A stretch of 64,000 nucleotides of DNA from Tyto alba (lineage: Eukaryota > Chordata > Aves > Strigiformes > Tytonidae): positions 16,278,698 to 16,342,697 of the forward strand of contig NW_024881321.1 of assembly GCF_018691265.1 (NCBI RefSeq), read 5' to 3'. Shown in pieces: positions 23,937 to 35,955 of the stretch. Position numbers and translations under genes: made by a program. Each line of letters begins with the position of its first letter. Within the stretch, counting starts at the first letter, position 1. The notes beneath the pieces were generated by a model. It was given only the letters and a program-made list of their open reading frames with translations. It had not been told where the DNA came from and ran no database searches.

Positions 23937-26287
23937 AACAGGGTTAATTTTCTTTCAGTTCAACATCACGAACCAGATCACCAAAGTGTCAAATAAAAAC
24001 TGAAAAAAAAAATCAGGGGTGGGGAAAATCACAAAACAAGGAAAGGGTGTGTCTCCTTGACACCCTCACCTTCAGTAGAATCTAATAATCAGCTTAGTTA
24101 TACTGTAATACTACACACTAAGATAGCTTTTTCCATTCTTACTCAAAATCTTAAACCAGAAAGGACACTTCATAACAACAGCAAAAGCAACATTGAAAAG
24201 GTACTGAATCTGAAACCCTGGGAGTGTTGTACAGAGAAATGAGATGCAACTAGCCATATTATACAGCTCTGTAATAATTTTCTAAGGGCACTCTTAGTTT
24301 GAAATCATTCCCACCCAATTCTGAAAGTTACTGCTTCCTACTAGCAAAAACTGGTCAGAGCCAAACTGCAAGAGAAATGACAGAACCACCCCTAAACATT
24401 TTCTGAGAAAGAATTTTTTTTTCCCAGTAGTATTTGGTCTGGGCATTTCCCTGACAGAATTTACCAGGATGACAAAAGTGGTCATTCATTTCTCCGTCTC
24501 TTCTTGTAAAAATGTTTATTCATTGTAAACAATGTTTATTGTGTCAGAGAAACAGGAAATACAGACTTCATATCTCAAGATTGCATATTTTAACTTGTGT
24601 GCTTTCTGAAAGTTTGTGATTTCTGCAAAACACAGGAAAATCTCTATAAAAATACTGAGAAAACCCACTGCTTGGGTTCCAGGAGAAATATACCAAAACC
24701 TAAAGAATCTGATACAGAATTACATCCTTTTGTTACATACATGATGTAATTTGTTGTTTATTTAATGCTTTTAACAACAATGTCCCTGGAAATATAAAAA
24801 CAAAAAGTAATTAGTCTTTTAAGAAGATAATAGTTTTGTTGTTTTTTGTGATACATTCATGGACTTGAGTATGTGATGACATTTTCAATACAAGGAAAAA
24901 CCTGTGGTTTTGTTTAAGCATTAATAAAAATAATTAACCTTGTAGTATGTTAATGCATATGTAAAATATAAGATGTTAATAAACAAGATAATAAGTATGT
25001 TTAAACATCTAGTTTTCTTATAAGACTTCAGTGAAGTCAGGCTAGGTTTTTAATATACTTGAAAAGTTAAAATGTATCTGATGATGTTGTAATAAGAATA
25101 AATAAGAACAACAGTCATAAACCAAGGTATGTTAGATATTGTTTGAGGCACAAACTTCGTTTACATGTCTTGTTTATAAAAACATTGTTTACAAAATCAT
25201 ACAAAATGATAGTGCAAGAATTAAAAATAGCATATTCAAGAGCTAAGTTAGAAAAGAAATTGTTTTCCAGAGGAAAAAGTCTGTTTTCTGTAATTCAACT
25301 TGAATAACTCAGCCAAATGGATTATGACTCCAATAAAAAAATTTTGAGGTTTTCTTGTTAGACTCATATGAAGTTAGTAATAAAAACATTAAAGTAATAT
25401 CTTGTTACTTTTACCATGTAGGCACACAATATTTTCTGTAATAGCTTTAATAAATTCCATATGGCTAGTTGGAAAGATGAACTTAATTAAATAACACATT
25501 ATTGGTTTATCTTTTGCTAACAGTCAACACTTTGGTTAAAACTTTAAAACTGATTGGAAGAATCACGCAGAAGGTTATACCCTTGTTATAAAATATCACA
25601 AACCAGATTAAAATGTTAAAGAAAATTTATCATTTGTTATTATATTCTATTGCACTTTTTAAATTAAAATCTTTTCTGTCCCTGTTTATACCATCTGAGC
25701 AGAGCAGTGGCTACAAGAGTTTTAACCCCCTATATTCCTTTGTCTGAAAATAAATTATATCTACCCTTTCTGTCATTAAAGCAAGGAAAGAGAATCAAAT
25801 ACAGTATATGACTTCTCTGCAATACCTTTCATTACTTTGTTTATTAAAGGAAGTAAGCATCTACTTGTCTTGAAATGTGTTGCTATAGATAATTTGACAA
25901 GACGAAAGCCTTCATTTTCAAAATACAGTTTAAGATTCAGAAATCTTAAGGTATTTGCATCCAAAATCATTAGCACTTGTTAGTTTTTTCTTAAGTCTTA
26001 GCAAGCACAACTTTCAGAATGCATACAAATATATTCTATAGTTAAAATGACTAAATTTTACAGAGCTGAACTGCAGCATGGAGAACTGAATTACTTACAA
26101 ATAACTTGGAAGTAGGAACTCTTACAAATTCCTCCATAAATTTAAAGAAGCCAAAGCAAATAAATGTGTTCTAAATCCTTGTTTCCTTTTTCCTACTACT
26201 AGTAGGGAAAATACTAGCAAAAACTGTGGGAAAACCAGTGACATTCTTGCTTTCCATTCTACTTGTCTATTCAGACTGTAAGTTAGG

Positions 26288-26325
26288 GCTACAGTAATTT
26301 CTCAGTGCTACAGTAACTTCTCAGG
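26288..26325 (+). repeat. 19-bp tandem duplication (2 copies)
   Basis: GCTACAGTAATTTCTCAGT at 26288-26306 is repeated at 26307-26325 with two differences. Typical of replication slippage. Confidence 0.85.
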
Positions 26326-28039
26326 AATGTTCAAGTCAAGAAAAAAATTATCCAGAAATTAGAAAGCAATGGAGTTACTTCAATTTGTGGAATAATTTAT
26401 AGCTTAAAGATAAAATATACTTTTCAAAATCTAAGACCCTAATCATTTACCACTAGTAAAAGAAAGTGGAATACAGTATATCCAGTCCTGCCATGAAGAC
26501 AGTCTTTACCATCATTTTCCCTGGAGCAACAGGAATTAGGGAACAGACAAGCTAAACAGGGCTGCCACCTCCCTATCAAAACCTGTCAAGCCAAAATACT
26601 ATGACTTTTGGGATGTCAATGTCTTACTAAACTACTTAGCATTAATTGACAACTTCTCCTGCAATGTAAGAGATTTAATTGCAAAGTTAGCACAACCCCA
26701 TAGTTTGAAGCAGCAGAGCCCAAGTGTCAAAGCTGGCAGTTTTTAAAATTAGTTAGCCTATTAGAAGACAAAATGCAGAGGGTGAAAAGTTCTTCCTGTC
26801 ACAGATGACTATACACAGGCTTGATCGAAAGTCTGTCCTGGTCTCTGTTGTCACCAACAATCATGGCCCATATTTTGCTGCTGCTATATTGAGAAATATG
26901 TGGAGGAGACAGCAGAGAAGAGGTTCATGATTATGGCTGACAATTTCTAAGGACCATCCCAGTCCTTCATTAAATCTCACATGTTAAAATAGTTCCTGGT
27001 TCAAACACCAGGATGAAGTTTGTTGCCAAAGAAAAGAACAAAGACAGACTACTGGGGTGTGTGATAAGCTGTTTGTCAGGGAGATTGTTCTTTGAGATAC
27101 TCACTGTCTGGTTGTGATGTTGCTTTTCTCTCCATAGTGTGATGCTGCAACTGTACTCACATGATTTTTATGATGATGATGTTTCACACTTCATTGCTGA
27201 TGAGAATTAAATGTTTCCCAACAGAGGATCAGGAGAGTTTGACAGAAACTTGGTCAATCGTTTCAAAGCTACTGTTTTTTTTCTGATTCACCAAACTGAT
27301 ACTTTTTCATTCTTCTTTTTTTTTCCTCAAACCTTATGTTCAAGAACATTGTTTGTCCTCAAATTTTGGAGCTATTTTAATCTCTAAATCACCACATAAT
27401 AGGTCAAATGAAAGCTGATGGTCTATGCATCCTTAAACAATCATACATAACAGTTACATTATTTTTTCTTAAACTTTGTGTAATTTATTCATTTGAGATT
27501 TTGGAGAAAAACTGTATCATGACACATTTAGAGGCTTGGCAGCATAATTTACTGGAGCTCAAGATGTATATGAAAATATAATAATTTTATTACAAATAAT
27601 TTATTAAGAGAAGACTAGACAGTAAATAAAGTAGGCATATGCCTGTGAACTCAAATTATAAGAGATATAAACAAATAGATTTCTAAGACCTATCTATAAA
27701 CCAGCATTTATTAGCAGTTCAGACAGAACTGTAGTTAAAGATAAAGCAGTCCCAATACAGGAATGTGAGATTGTTCTGGGGGGAGCCTTTTCTGTTAGGC
27801 ATGACTGTGGAAAGCAACATATTCTTGAGAATGCCAGCTTCATTAATAGTATGTTATGTATGGTCTTTATATAAAGTTAGTAAAGCCCAAGAGATAATGA
27901 GATTAACAGAAAAATATATAACAGATGTTTTGTATAATGTCTAATGTGATGTATGAGTAACTGCAATAAGGCTTTTTAAAACCATACTCCCCTAAAAAGG
28001 TCCATTGAAAGTATGGGACCCTTAGCTAGCAAATTAAAG

Positions 28040-28150
28040 CCAGCACATGAAATGATAGGCTTGTTTTCTGTAATTACTTTTCACAGACCTTTTAGAAATA
28101 GTTTGTGGAGAAACCCCAGGGTTCTGTGCACCACAGATTGCAAACCACTG
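28040..28150 (-). mobile_element. Possible hAT-like MITE end
   Basis: The minus strand starts CAGTGGTTTGCAATCTGTGG at 28150, which resembles the terminal inverted repeat of hAT/Charlie-type DNA transposons (CAGTGGTTCTCAAA-like). The right flank AATTAAAC (28151-28158) nearly matches AATTAAAG at 28032-28039, as an 8-bp hAT target duplication would. The left end (28040 onward) does not show a good inverted copy, so the element is truncated or the match is fortuitous. Confidence 0.35.
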
Positions 28151-28198
28151 AATTAAACAGCCAGGACTGGTGGAGGAGTTAGCCAGTGGGCTAAATAG

Positions 28199-28234
28199 GA
28201 ACAAAGGAGTAATAGCGAACAAAGGAGTAATAGT
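28199..28234 (+). repeat. 18-bp tandem duplication (2 copies)
   Basis: GAACAAAGGAGTAATAGC at 28199-28216 is followed by a copy at 28217-28234 differing in the last base. Confidence 0.9.
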
Positions 28235-31200
28235 CTCTAAACACACAGAGCACCCAGAGCCAGGGATTTATATAGCTCACAGTTGGTTAGGCCAGTGATT
28301 TGAGTAAAGAGCACTGGGTTCATTTAGAATGGTCAAGGCCACTTGTATTTGTTAGCAAAGTTTACAGTGGAGATACATGTACTTAAAGAAAAAGTTATAC
28401 TGAATTATACCCTAGAAGATAAGTTTGTGATGAAAGAAAAGGACACAAAGAAGTGTTTAGTTGGAGCTGATAGGGTACTGACCTTACCCTGTGAAAGAAG
28501 AGGTCACTGGCACCCAAAACTAAAGGAGAAAAAACAATAGAATTTGTGTCGGAAGCTAACATCTGAAAGCCTGATGTCTAAGGGCTTCTTTTTAAGGATC
28601 CACAGCTGTAGAGGCTGAGAGATGTTTTAGGAATACTAGATAAGATGGGCTAAACAATCAGAAAGTTCTGGTATCAAGTAGGGTTGCATTTTACATGTTT
28701 TGATTGTAACCATTTAATGTAATCAAAAGCGTGACCTAAAGCTCACTAAATAAGTATTTCTTTCTTTAATTTCATCTTTACTGTTCTGTGAGGCAAGATG
28801 CATGAGAGTGAGAATACAGAGTTTGTGGAGGCAGCAAACACAAGCAACAGTGTACCTGTGCTGTGCTGAGGGACTTCATATTCTGACATGATTCGTGCCA
28901 AATTTCTAGAAGCAGTTTGGTATCAATACTACTGGTGTTGATTTTGAGGAAGGACCCACCAGCAGTGGTAACACGTACTGTGGTGTAGACAATGGAGAGA
29001 CCATATAATGCCAATCTTACTCCAGACCGTCACAGTATTTCCAATCTAGGTCTGCTAACGGCAAGTTCTACATGCCAACAAAGTCCTCAGACCTCCTTTA
29101 TAGCAACCATCTAACCCTATATATGCCTGGTGCCTGAGAAGTTTCATCTCTCTGCTTCATTTCAACTGAACAGATCTCTCCTGTCCATGGTCACTGCCTT
29201 ATCTTAAAAGGGAGTGTCACTCCCTCCCTCCCTACAAAGCTGGATACAAGGAAAGCAAACCTCACATAAACAGCCCTGAAATGAAAGGTCTCTTCTATGT
29301 CCTGAGTAAAGCACAGAAGAACTCTTTGAAAGTTGCATTTAAACTTTACTCTCTCTTTACGTTGACAATGTCTGCTCTGATTTTTGGTTTCTGAGGATGT
29401 TAAGCATTTAATTTTTCTGATGTCTGTTGTGTCTAATTTTGAGATTAATGATTCTAATAACCAGCAAAGATATCTAGAAAATAAGCACCAATTTTACAGT
29501 TTCTGAGGAAGTTTAACAGTCAGGTTTTTCTGCTTAAAAATTGTGATTCAGAAATACTTATTCATACCTATAAAGATGATAACACTTTAAATGAAGATTC
29601 TATAGCAATAATAAGACCAGAAAATACTGATAAAATGAGGTAATCCATAGTATGCAATATAAAAGACAGTGGTACAATACTGATAGGACAATGAGAAGCA
29701 CAAAGAGAATGAACAGTTAAATCTTGAGGGAATATTTAATAACTAGATATCTGATAAAGCACTATTTACCATAATTACATATATAGTTAAACTTTATGTA
29801 CATATTTCAGTTACAATATCTCAAGCTAGTAAAAGAGAATCTGCTGCCAGACCATAACAGATTGTTCCCACAGGACATCTGCTTCATGTGTTTAATTTCT
29901 TTAAAAAAGTAGGCAATACTTTGTAGCTATAAAAGTATGAAAGCATAACATTTTATTTGATATTATGTCAAAATTAAATAGTTTTGAAACATTTTTTCTT
30001 TTATTCCAATAATATTTAATACTGACACAGTTCTGATGCATCAGTACATTATCACACAGTCTTCTAAAACTATTGTATCATTCAGAGTAGGAAAAACACT
30101 AAAATATTTTTGAGCTAGACACAGAACAGTTTTTTGGGATTAAACACCTCACTGAAGTGGGATATATGCACTTACATCAAAAAAAAAACCTATCCAGAAA
30201 ACCCATATGTCAGAACCCAGCATTCACAAGGGACTTCTTAGGCAACTTTAATTCTAGGCAGACCCATGTCCTTTGACTGATGAATGGGTAAATTACAGAG
30301 CAGTGCACCTGGGTTATCCAGTGGGAGATATTTGTACAAAGACTGGCATGTGATTTAGCCACATTTAAGATGCAGGTGTCTTGTCTATATGCTCCAGGGA
30401 GGACACTAGTACTAGAAGTCCTTGGAGTGAAGGTAGCACCACTGGCAGTACCTTTACACCTGAGCTAGTCATCCTGCACTGTCTTTGTGGACAAGGAATA
30501 TAAGTACCTGAATACAAGAGCCTGTTCAGGGATTCATTTCTCTCATCCTAATATAAACATTTCAAAGAGGTAAGATTAATTTCTCCCTAAAAATATTTGT
30601 TTCCCACATTGACTATAAAGGGAGCCTAGCCATCTTGCTCAGGTGTAGATACTCTCTTTATGCATATATAAAGTTAAATGGAGTTCATTATATTTGATTT
30701 GTAAGCCCTAACTCAAACACCATTACTCAAAAACAAAAACTGGGCACAACTTCCCAAGCCATAAGTGTGATCAAAGGAGGCCTAGTAAACAACAGGACAG
30801 ATATATTCTTATAATTAGTACAGATAAAACTGGCCGTGTTCTCCACTGTTTTCCTAATAATCTGAAGTACTTGTAAGGCAAGGAGATATCTAGCATCCTG
30901 TGACCTCACCGTGAAAGAAGGTTAAACACCTACCTCACTCCCAAGAATAATGCCTTGCTCATCAGGCTTTAATTTATCTTAGTGAAGGCTCCCTCAGCCT
31001 CCCCAGAAAAGCTAGCTCACTGAAGGCAAAAGTACAAGGGTTTTGATGCCACAAAAGAGCAAACAAGGAACAGGATGGTCTATAAACCAGTGGTAAGTAC
31101 AGTCCACTGTAAAGAGAAGCACAACCAGTCCCTCGCAGGGGGGATATATCAGTAAAAGATTTAGGAAGTGCGGCTTGTGACCAAGACTTCCATCTGTAGA

Positions 31201-33940
31201 TCTGGAGGCCTGATTTCTAGGCTGGTGGTCAAACTTCCTGTTGCTTCCTGACTATGTCTGCACTTTTTATTTTTGTTTTATAGTTATCATTTTTTGAAGG
31301 TTTCTGCTCCATGGTAGATGATAGAACAGACTGAGAGCAGAACTGATAAGGGAAGCAATATGATTACCATTCTTACAAAAATGAGAGACACGTATCATCA
31401 TGGCTAATGACATGAAAAGCAAGAGGGCAGATCTAGGAAGAGTAGGGTAGGATATCAATAAAAGATCCCTTAATGCAGAAGCAGTTAATTTATTTGCTGG
31501 ATTTTTTCTTTAAATGAGAAAAACATGGGGAATTTCAAGCAAAACAAATGCAGTCAAATTGAAGAGAGAGAAATTATCACAGTCCAGAAATTATGTACTT
31601 TAGGCTATTGACATTCCTGTTGGTTGCTGGAGGAGTAAGAAAATGTCATCATTACTATCCCCTTATCCCCTTGCACAGGTGCAGGATTGGCTAGTGAGGC
31701 AGTAGTGATTTACAATGCTGTCAAGGACATCTTCAGCTCCTAATCAAGGAAAAATTCAATTTTTTTCTGTACTCTGGTCCATATTTCATTTTTTATAATC
31801 CTTTTCCACTTCTCTACAGAATGCTCAGCCAAACTCCCACCTGAGCCCTTCAGGAGCTGTAACTAAATTGGATAAAGTGCCCATCCTCAGTGATTGGGGT
31901 ACTACTACCTAAGCAGATCACAACAGTTGCAAAAATGAGAGCAGGACTCTGTCCACGACATGGCCACCACACTATTGCTGAGTCTTTCATTCATCCATTC
32001 GCCATGCACCAGACTGAACCCAAAAGTTTCCAAAATCAATGGGTTTTATTTAAAGAGGTTGAAAATGTAATCCTGAGTGACTCAGTCAATAAAAAATGAC
32101 TCATCAAATGATAAAGTATAAGATTTTAAGCTGATAACATTAACATTAACCATTTCACTAATTCTACTACTTAGTTTGATTATAGAAGCATGGTGTTTGA
32201 ATAAATCATATTTCCAAGAAGTCATCCTGTCTTCATTGTTTAGGTGCTAAGAAATGAAAAATCAACCACTTCTCTTGCTATTTTCTTCTTTTGGTTAATC
32301 ATTTCCAGTGGTAAAATGTGATGTGTGTTCTCAAACTGATACCAAATTTGAACACAGTGTTCTAGCAGAAGAGTAAACTTTCCAGACCTAAACATCACCT
32401 TACCTGTTTGTTCCTCAAAGATGTGAAACGGTTCTCTTTGCCACATTATCATGCATGGAACAATGATATTTTGACACCTCTCATTGTTTCCTGAGCTACT
32501 GATTTCCAGAATATCGTTTTCTACTGTTTAGATGTGACCTAGATGCATAATTTTGCATTTAACTTGAATGGGTTCAGCTTGCCAAGCAATCCAAATTTTT
32601 CTTTATAACTTCCTGGTCTTCATAATTATGTACCACTCTGCCAATCTCTATGTCAGCAATGTAATGTATCAACAATGTTTTGATATTTACTAGGGCATAT
32701 GGAAATGTTGAATAACATCTAATAATTCCTAGTTCTTAACACCCATATTTGAAACCATTATTTGATAAAGGATGCTTAATGAAAAAAAAAAAAAACAAAG
32801 CAAACACATATTTGATAGTGGTGTGTTAACCAGTTCTTAATGTACTGAGTATCTGCTTATTAACCTTGCCATGTATGTGAATTTAGGATACTTCAACCAA
32901 GCATTTTTGACACATGGCAGCCACAGATCTCCTTGAGGTCAAAGAAGATGCTAAATACTTCCATACAGGGAAACATAGGGAAGCAATTAAACATCCTCCT
33001 CCTTATAATTAATGAAACAGTAGAAGTTTTCACCCCATGATTACACTGAATACAAATTCAGGGGAATGTAACTGATTTGCATGTAGCTCTACATCTATAA
33101 GAGAAGGAGTCAGAAAAGAAGCCAAAAAATAGTAGTAAGAGGAATGAAAGCAGGGAAAAACAGTGTAATCATGACAGAAACAAAACAAGGAGAGGTTTTT
33201 GAGTGATGTGCTGTCTGGAAAGCTGGCATAGAACTGTGAGAAAGGAAATGCTCTCCTGTTGTTTAATTGTACTGTGTTTGGAGTAATGGAACCTCTGTGT
33301 ACATTCTTTGTAAATCAGAATGATTTCAGTAAGAAAAATATTTAACTCCTATGGCATCAGGGAGGCCAGGATTTCTTAGAACTGGGCTGAGATCACCTCA
33401 GCTGGTTGTTACATGGAAGCAGGATAAACGAGTGTCAGAGAGACTCATCCTGTTCTGGAATTTCAACAAAATTCTCAGAAAGTGTAAAACCAGAATGATG
33501 AACAACAGCTCTTCAAAGAATATCTTTCTCAAAGACTATTAACTTCTAAACTATTTTGAAAATAAAGTCCTTGTGATTAAGAAATTCTTTTTGCCTAAGC
33601 TTGTGGTTTTTATTTTCTAGCATGTCATCCCCAAAGGTGTGAAACTGGAAGTACAGGTTTTGTAGGGTTTTTGTCATGATTTTCAACTATTTTATGACCT
33701 CTATGTAATGATAAACCAATATTTTTGTTATAATAATGTTCCCATCTTAGTTTCCCTATATAGATGTTTGCATTTCACTACTGTTATTTTGTATTATTAT
33801 AATTATTATTATTCTCCTTTTTTCCCCCTCCTGGACAAAATCAGCCAAAATTATTCTATCTTCACTATAGAAGCAGAAGATTTTAATTTTCTAATAAATT
33901 ATATTCTTAAATTATTAAAATTTATGAATTAATTTATAAC

Positions 33941-33956
33941 TTTTTTTTTTTTTTCT
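33941..33956 (+). repeat. T homopolymer
   Basis: About 15 T in an AT-rich region; no element recognised. Confidence 0.75.
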
Positions 33957-34814
33957 TCCATGTTGTCTTCCAAATCAGCTGTCTTCATCCTCAACTTTGT
34001 GAAAATAGTTCTTTCAAAAATTCAGCATGCATATCACTGGTCTTTTTCTTACTTACCTGCATGTATGTTGAAAAAATTACCCACAATAATCATTAATAAA
34101 CAAGCTTAAGTCGAAATAAGAAGTTCCAAACCATTTCAGTCATTAAACAGTTTTTACCCATCATTCTCATACCCAAAGTAAAATTATCTTTTCATGGATA
34201 TAATGTATTTTGTGTCACAGTCCTTCAGAAATTCTCTATATATTTAACTCCTGAAAAATGTCTTGAGGTCTAGCCTCATGCTTTTGCCAACAAATATCAA
34301 CCATGATCCATCAACTCATAAAGCAACATTTTAAGAGCTGGATTTTTTTCCTGTCACTCTCCTGAAAGTTGTTCAGGACTTCTTTCTACTAGTTACAAGT
34401 CTGCTTCATATTTCCAACCTGAATTTATGCCTGCTTTCCTTAGCTTAGCTTAGATTTTTCCCATGCTGAAGCTTATTCTCTTCATGTTGTTAATAGAAAA
34501 ACAGTTTTATGAAAGATAATCATGCTTTAAGAGCCTTTTTCTGTACCATGCTTAATTCATCCTTCTTAAATAGGACTGAAACTGAGGTATACATATAAAT
34601 TATATTAATACTTTTCCATATCTATAAAAAATGCATCCATTGGTACACTTTTAAATATTGTTTCCCAATTTAAAGTTGTATCATATTGGTGTCTCACAGT
34701 TATCATGTAACAAGATTGTGTATCTGTATCCTTCTGTCATATCCACCTCTTCTGCCATACTCAGTTGTTGAGTTATTATTATTAGCAACTTTGAACTGCT
34801 GGATTTCATTCGTT

Positions 34815-35010
34815 TTCATGGAATCACATGGTAGTTGAGGTCAGAAAGCACCCGTGGAGATCATCTCTTCCAATCACCCTGCTCAAAGCAGTATCACCAA
34901 GAGCAGGTTTCCTAGGACCATGCCCACTTGGATTTTAAATATCTGTAGGCATGGACACTCCACAACCTTTCTGGACAACTCGTTCCAGTGTTTTAATTTC
35001 TTCTATACAA
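34815..35010 (-). mobile_element. CR1 LINE 3' tail fragment (antisense)
   Basis: The plus strand follows the familiar reverse complement of the CR1 3' region: a TCATGGAATCACATGG start, then GAGATCATC, a CCTGCTCAAAGCAG block, GAGCAGGTTTCCTAGGACCA, a GGCATGGACACTCCACAACC block and a TCTGGACAACTCGTTCCAGTG block. CR1 is the dominant LINE of birds, and most copies are such 5'-truncated tails. This copy is diverged with small gaps, so it is old. It is followed to the right by an unrelated-looking segment. Confidence 0.85.
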
Positions 35011-35410
35011 GTCTCCCAAACTGAAATTCTCCACAACAATCCTTCTTCTCCCCTCGCCCCCACATACACTACAGAAAAGACCAGAATACAAATACTTCCG
35101 TGATTCAGTCACAGATTTCAGAGAACTGAGCCGTGCCTCTTGTGTTCAGTACCTTTTGATTCTGGGGTGCCAACAACTTGTTCACATCATCCTCCTCTTT
35201 TATCTATTCTGTCCCCCTGAAACAGGTTTTAACAGTTGATTTTAGCATTCCAATGATGGGAATCATTCCTCCTGATTTCACTTGTTTCAGTTGTGTAAAA
35301 TTTCATTTGAATGAGAATTACCAGGTCTTCTTTCTTCCTGCCCCTAGTCAACATATAAGCAACTGAAAAAATACATTTTCTCCATGCTTTTGGTCATTAT
35401 TTTGATTTGT
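35011..35410. other. Unassigned stretch between CR1 tail and relic
   Basis: T-rich on the plus strand; it may contain further decayed codons of the relic in minus-strand sense, but I cannot support an assignment. The 62-codon plus-strand frame at 35178-35366 shows no motif. Confidence 0.3.
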
Positions 35411-35955
35411 TCATGACATGCTGATTTGAACTACATTTGCTTCATTGATACCTCTCCATTCTGCTGTTAATTGGATGCTTTTTCTGTCACCTAAAGAGAT
35501 GACAGGCTCACTCTCCTCTGAGGAGCTGTGTGTCATCTGAAATACATTGTCTTTGTCTGTAGCCTTGTCCACTGTCTGTAGCCTTGATGGAGTCTGAGAT
35601 TTTAAAATAACTCCTTCAATTCCTCACTAGTTACCCATCCTCCAGTATCTTCTGTTTTTTCCTTTCCATGATACCAGAAGATTGACTGCCAAAACCACTT
35701 TGACTCTTCTTCTTTATCTTTCTTCTTGGACCTCACTGCAGTTTGCATATTCTGTCTATGGGATAACTGACTCCACTGTATATCATGATCAGTAGAGACT
35801 TGCCAGACAACCTCATAATCCAGCTCAATCTTGCAGTTACAATGGGTCTTGTGACCACACTGTGTACATATGTAAACACTGCAGATATTTACATAAAACC
35901 AGTGAGATGTTGATAAAATATTTCCTCTTCCATAGAATTTTACAATGCAAAGATA
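35411..35955 (-). pseudogene. Broken coding relic, possibly endogenous retrovirus gag-like
   Basis: On the minus strand a frame is open from 35955 to a TAA at 35604-35602 (117 codons), unusual in this AT-rich setting. It carries a cysteine/histidine cluster (Cys-Thr-Gln-Cys-Gly-His-Lys-Thr-His-Cys-Asn-Cys, about 35868-35833), repeated Trp and Gln-Thr motifs, a lysine/glutamate block and an acidic end. A second frame, open from about 35555 to the TGA at 35413-35411, has a Ser-rich acidic start and a charged middle. The pattern of a Cys-rich head followed by charged spacer is what I associate with gag-type segments of avian endogenous retroviruses, but this is from memory. It is broken by at least one stop and one frame change and cannot be functional. 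It could instead be a host processed pseudogene. Confidence 0.35.

Larger units (their letters stand above)
23937..34814. other. AT-rich non-coding stretch
   Basis: Besides the small repeats listed, nothing can be named. 24.7-25.7 kb is especially AT-rich. A splice-donor-like word GAG|GTAAGA at 30567-30575 (plus) has no convincing acceptor partner. A perfect donor word on the minus strand (CAG|GTAAGT, exon side at 34057) lies within T-rich sequence. No tRNA, snRNA or protein motif was found. Confidence 0.5.

Noticed and set aside
26990..27015. GGTTCAAACACC resembling a tRNA B box
   Set aside because: No A box at the right distance and no cloverleaf can be drawn.
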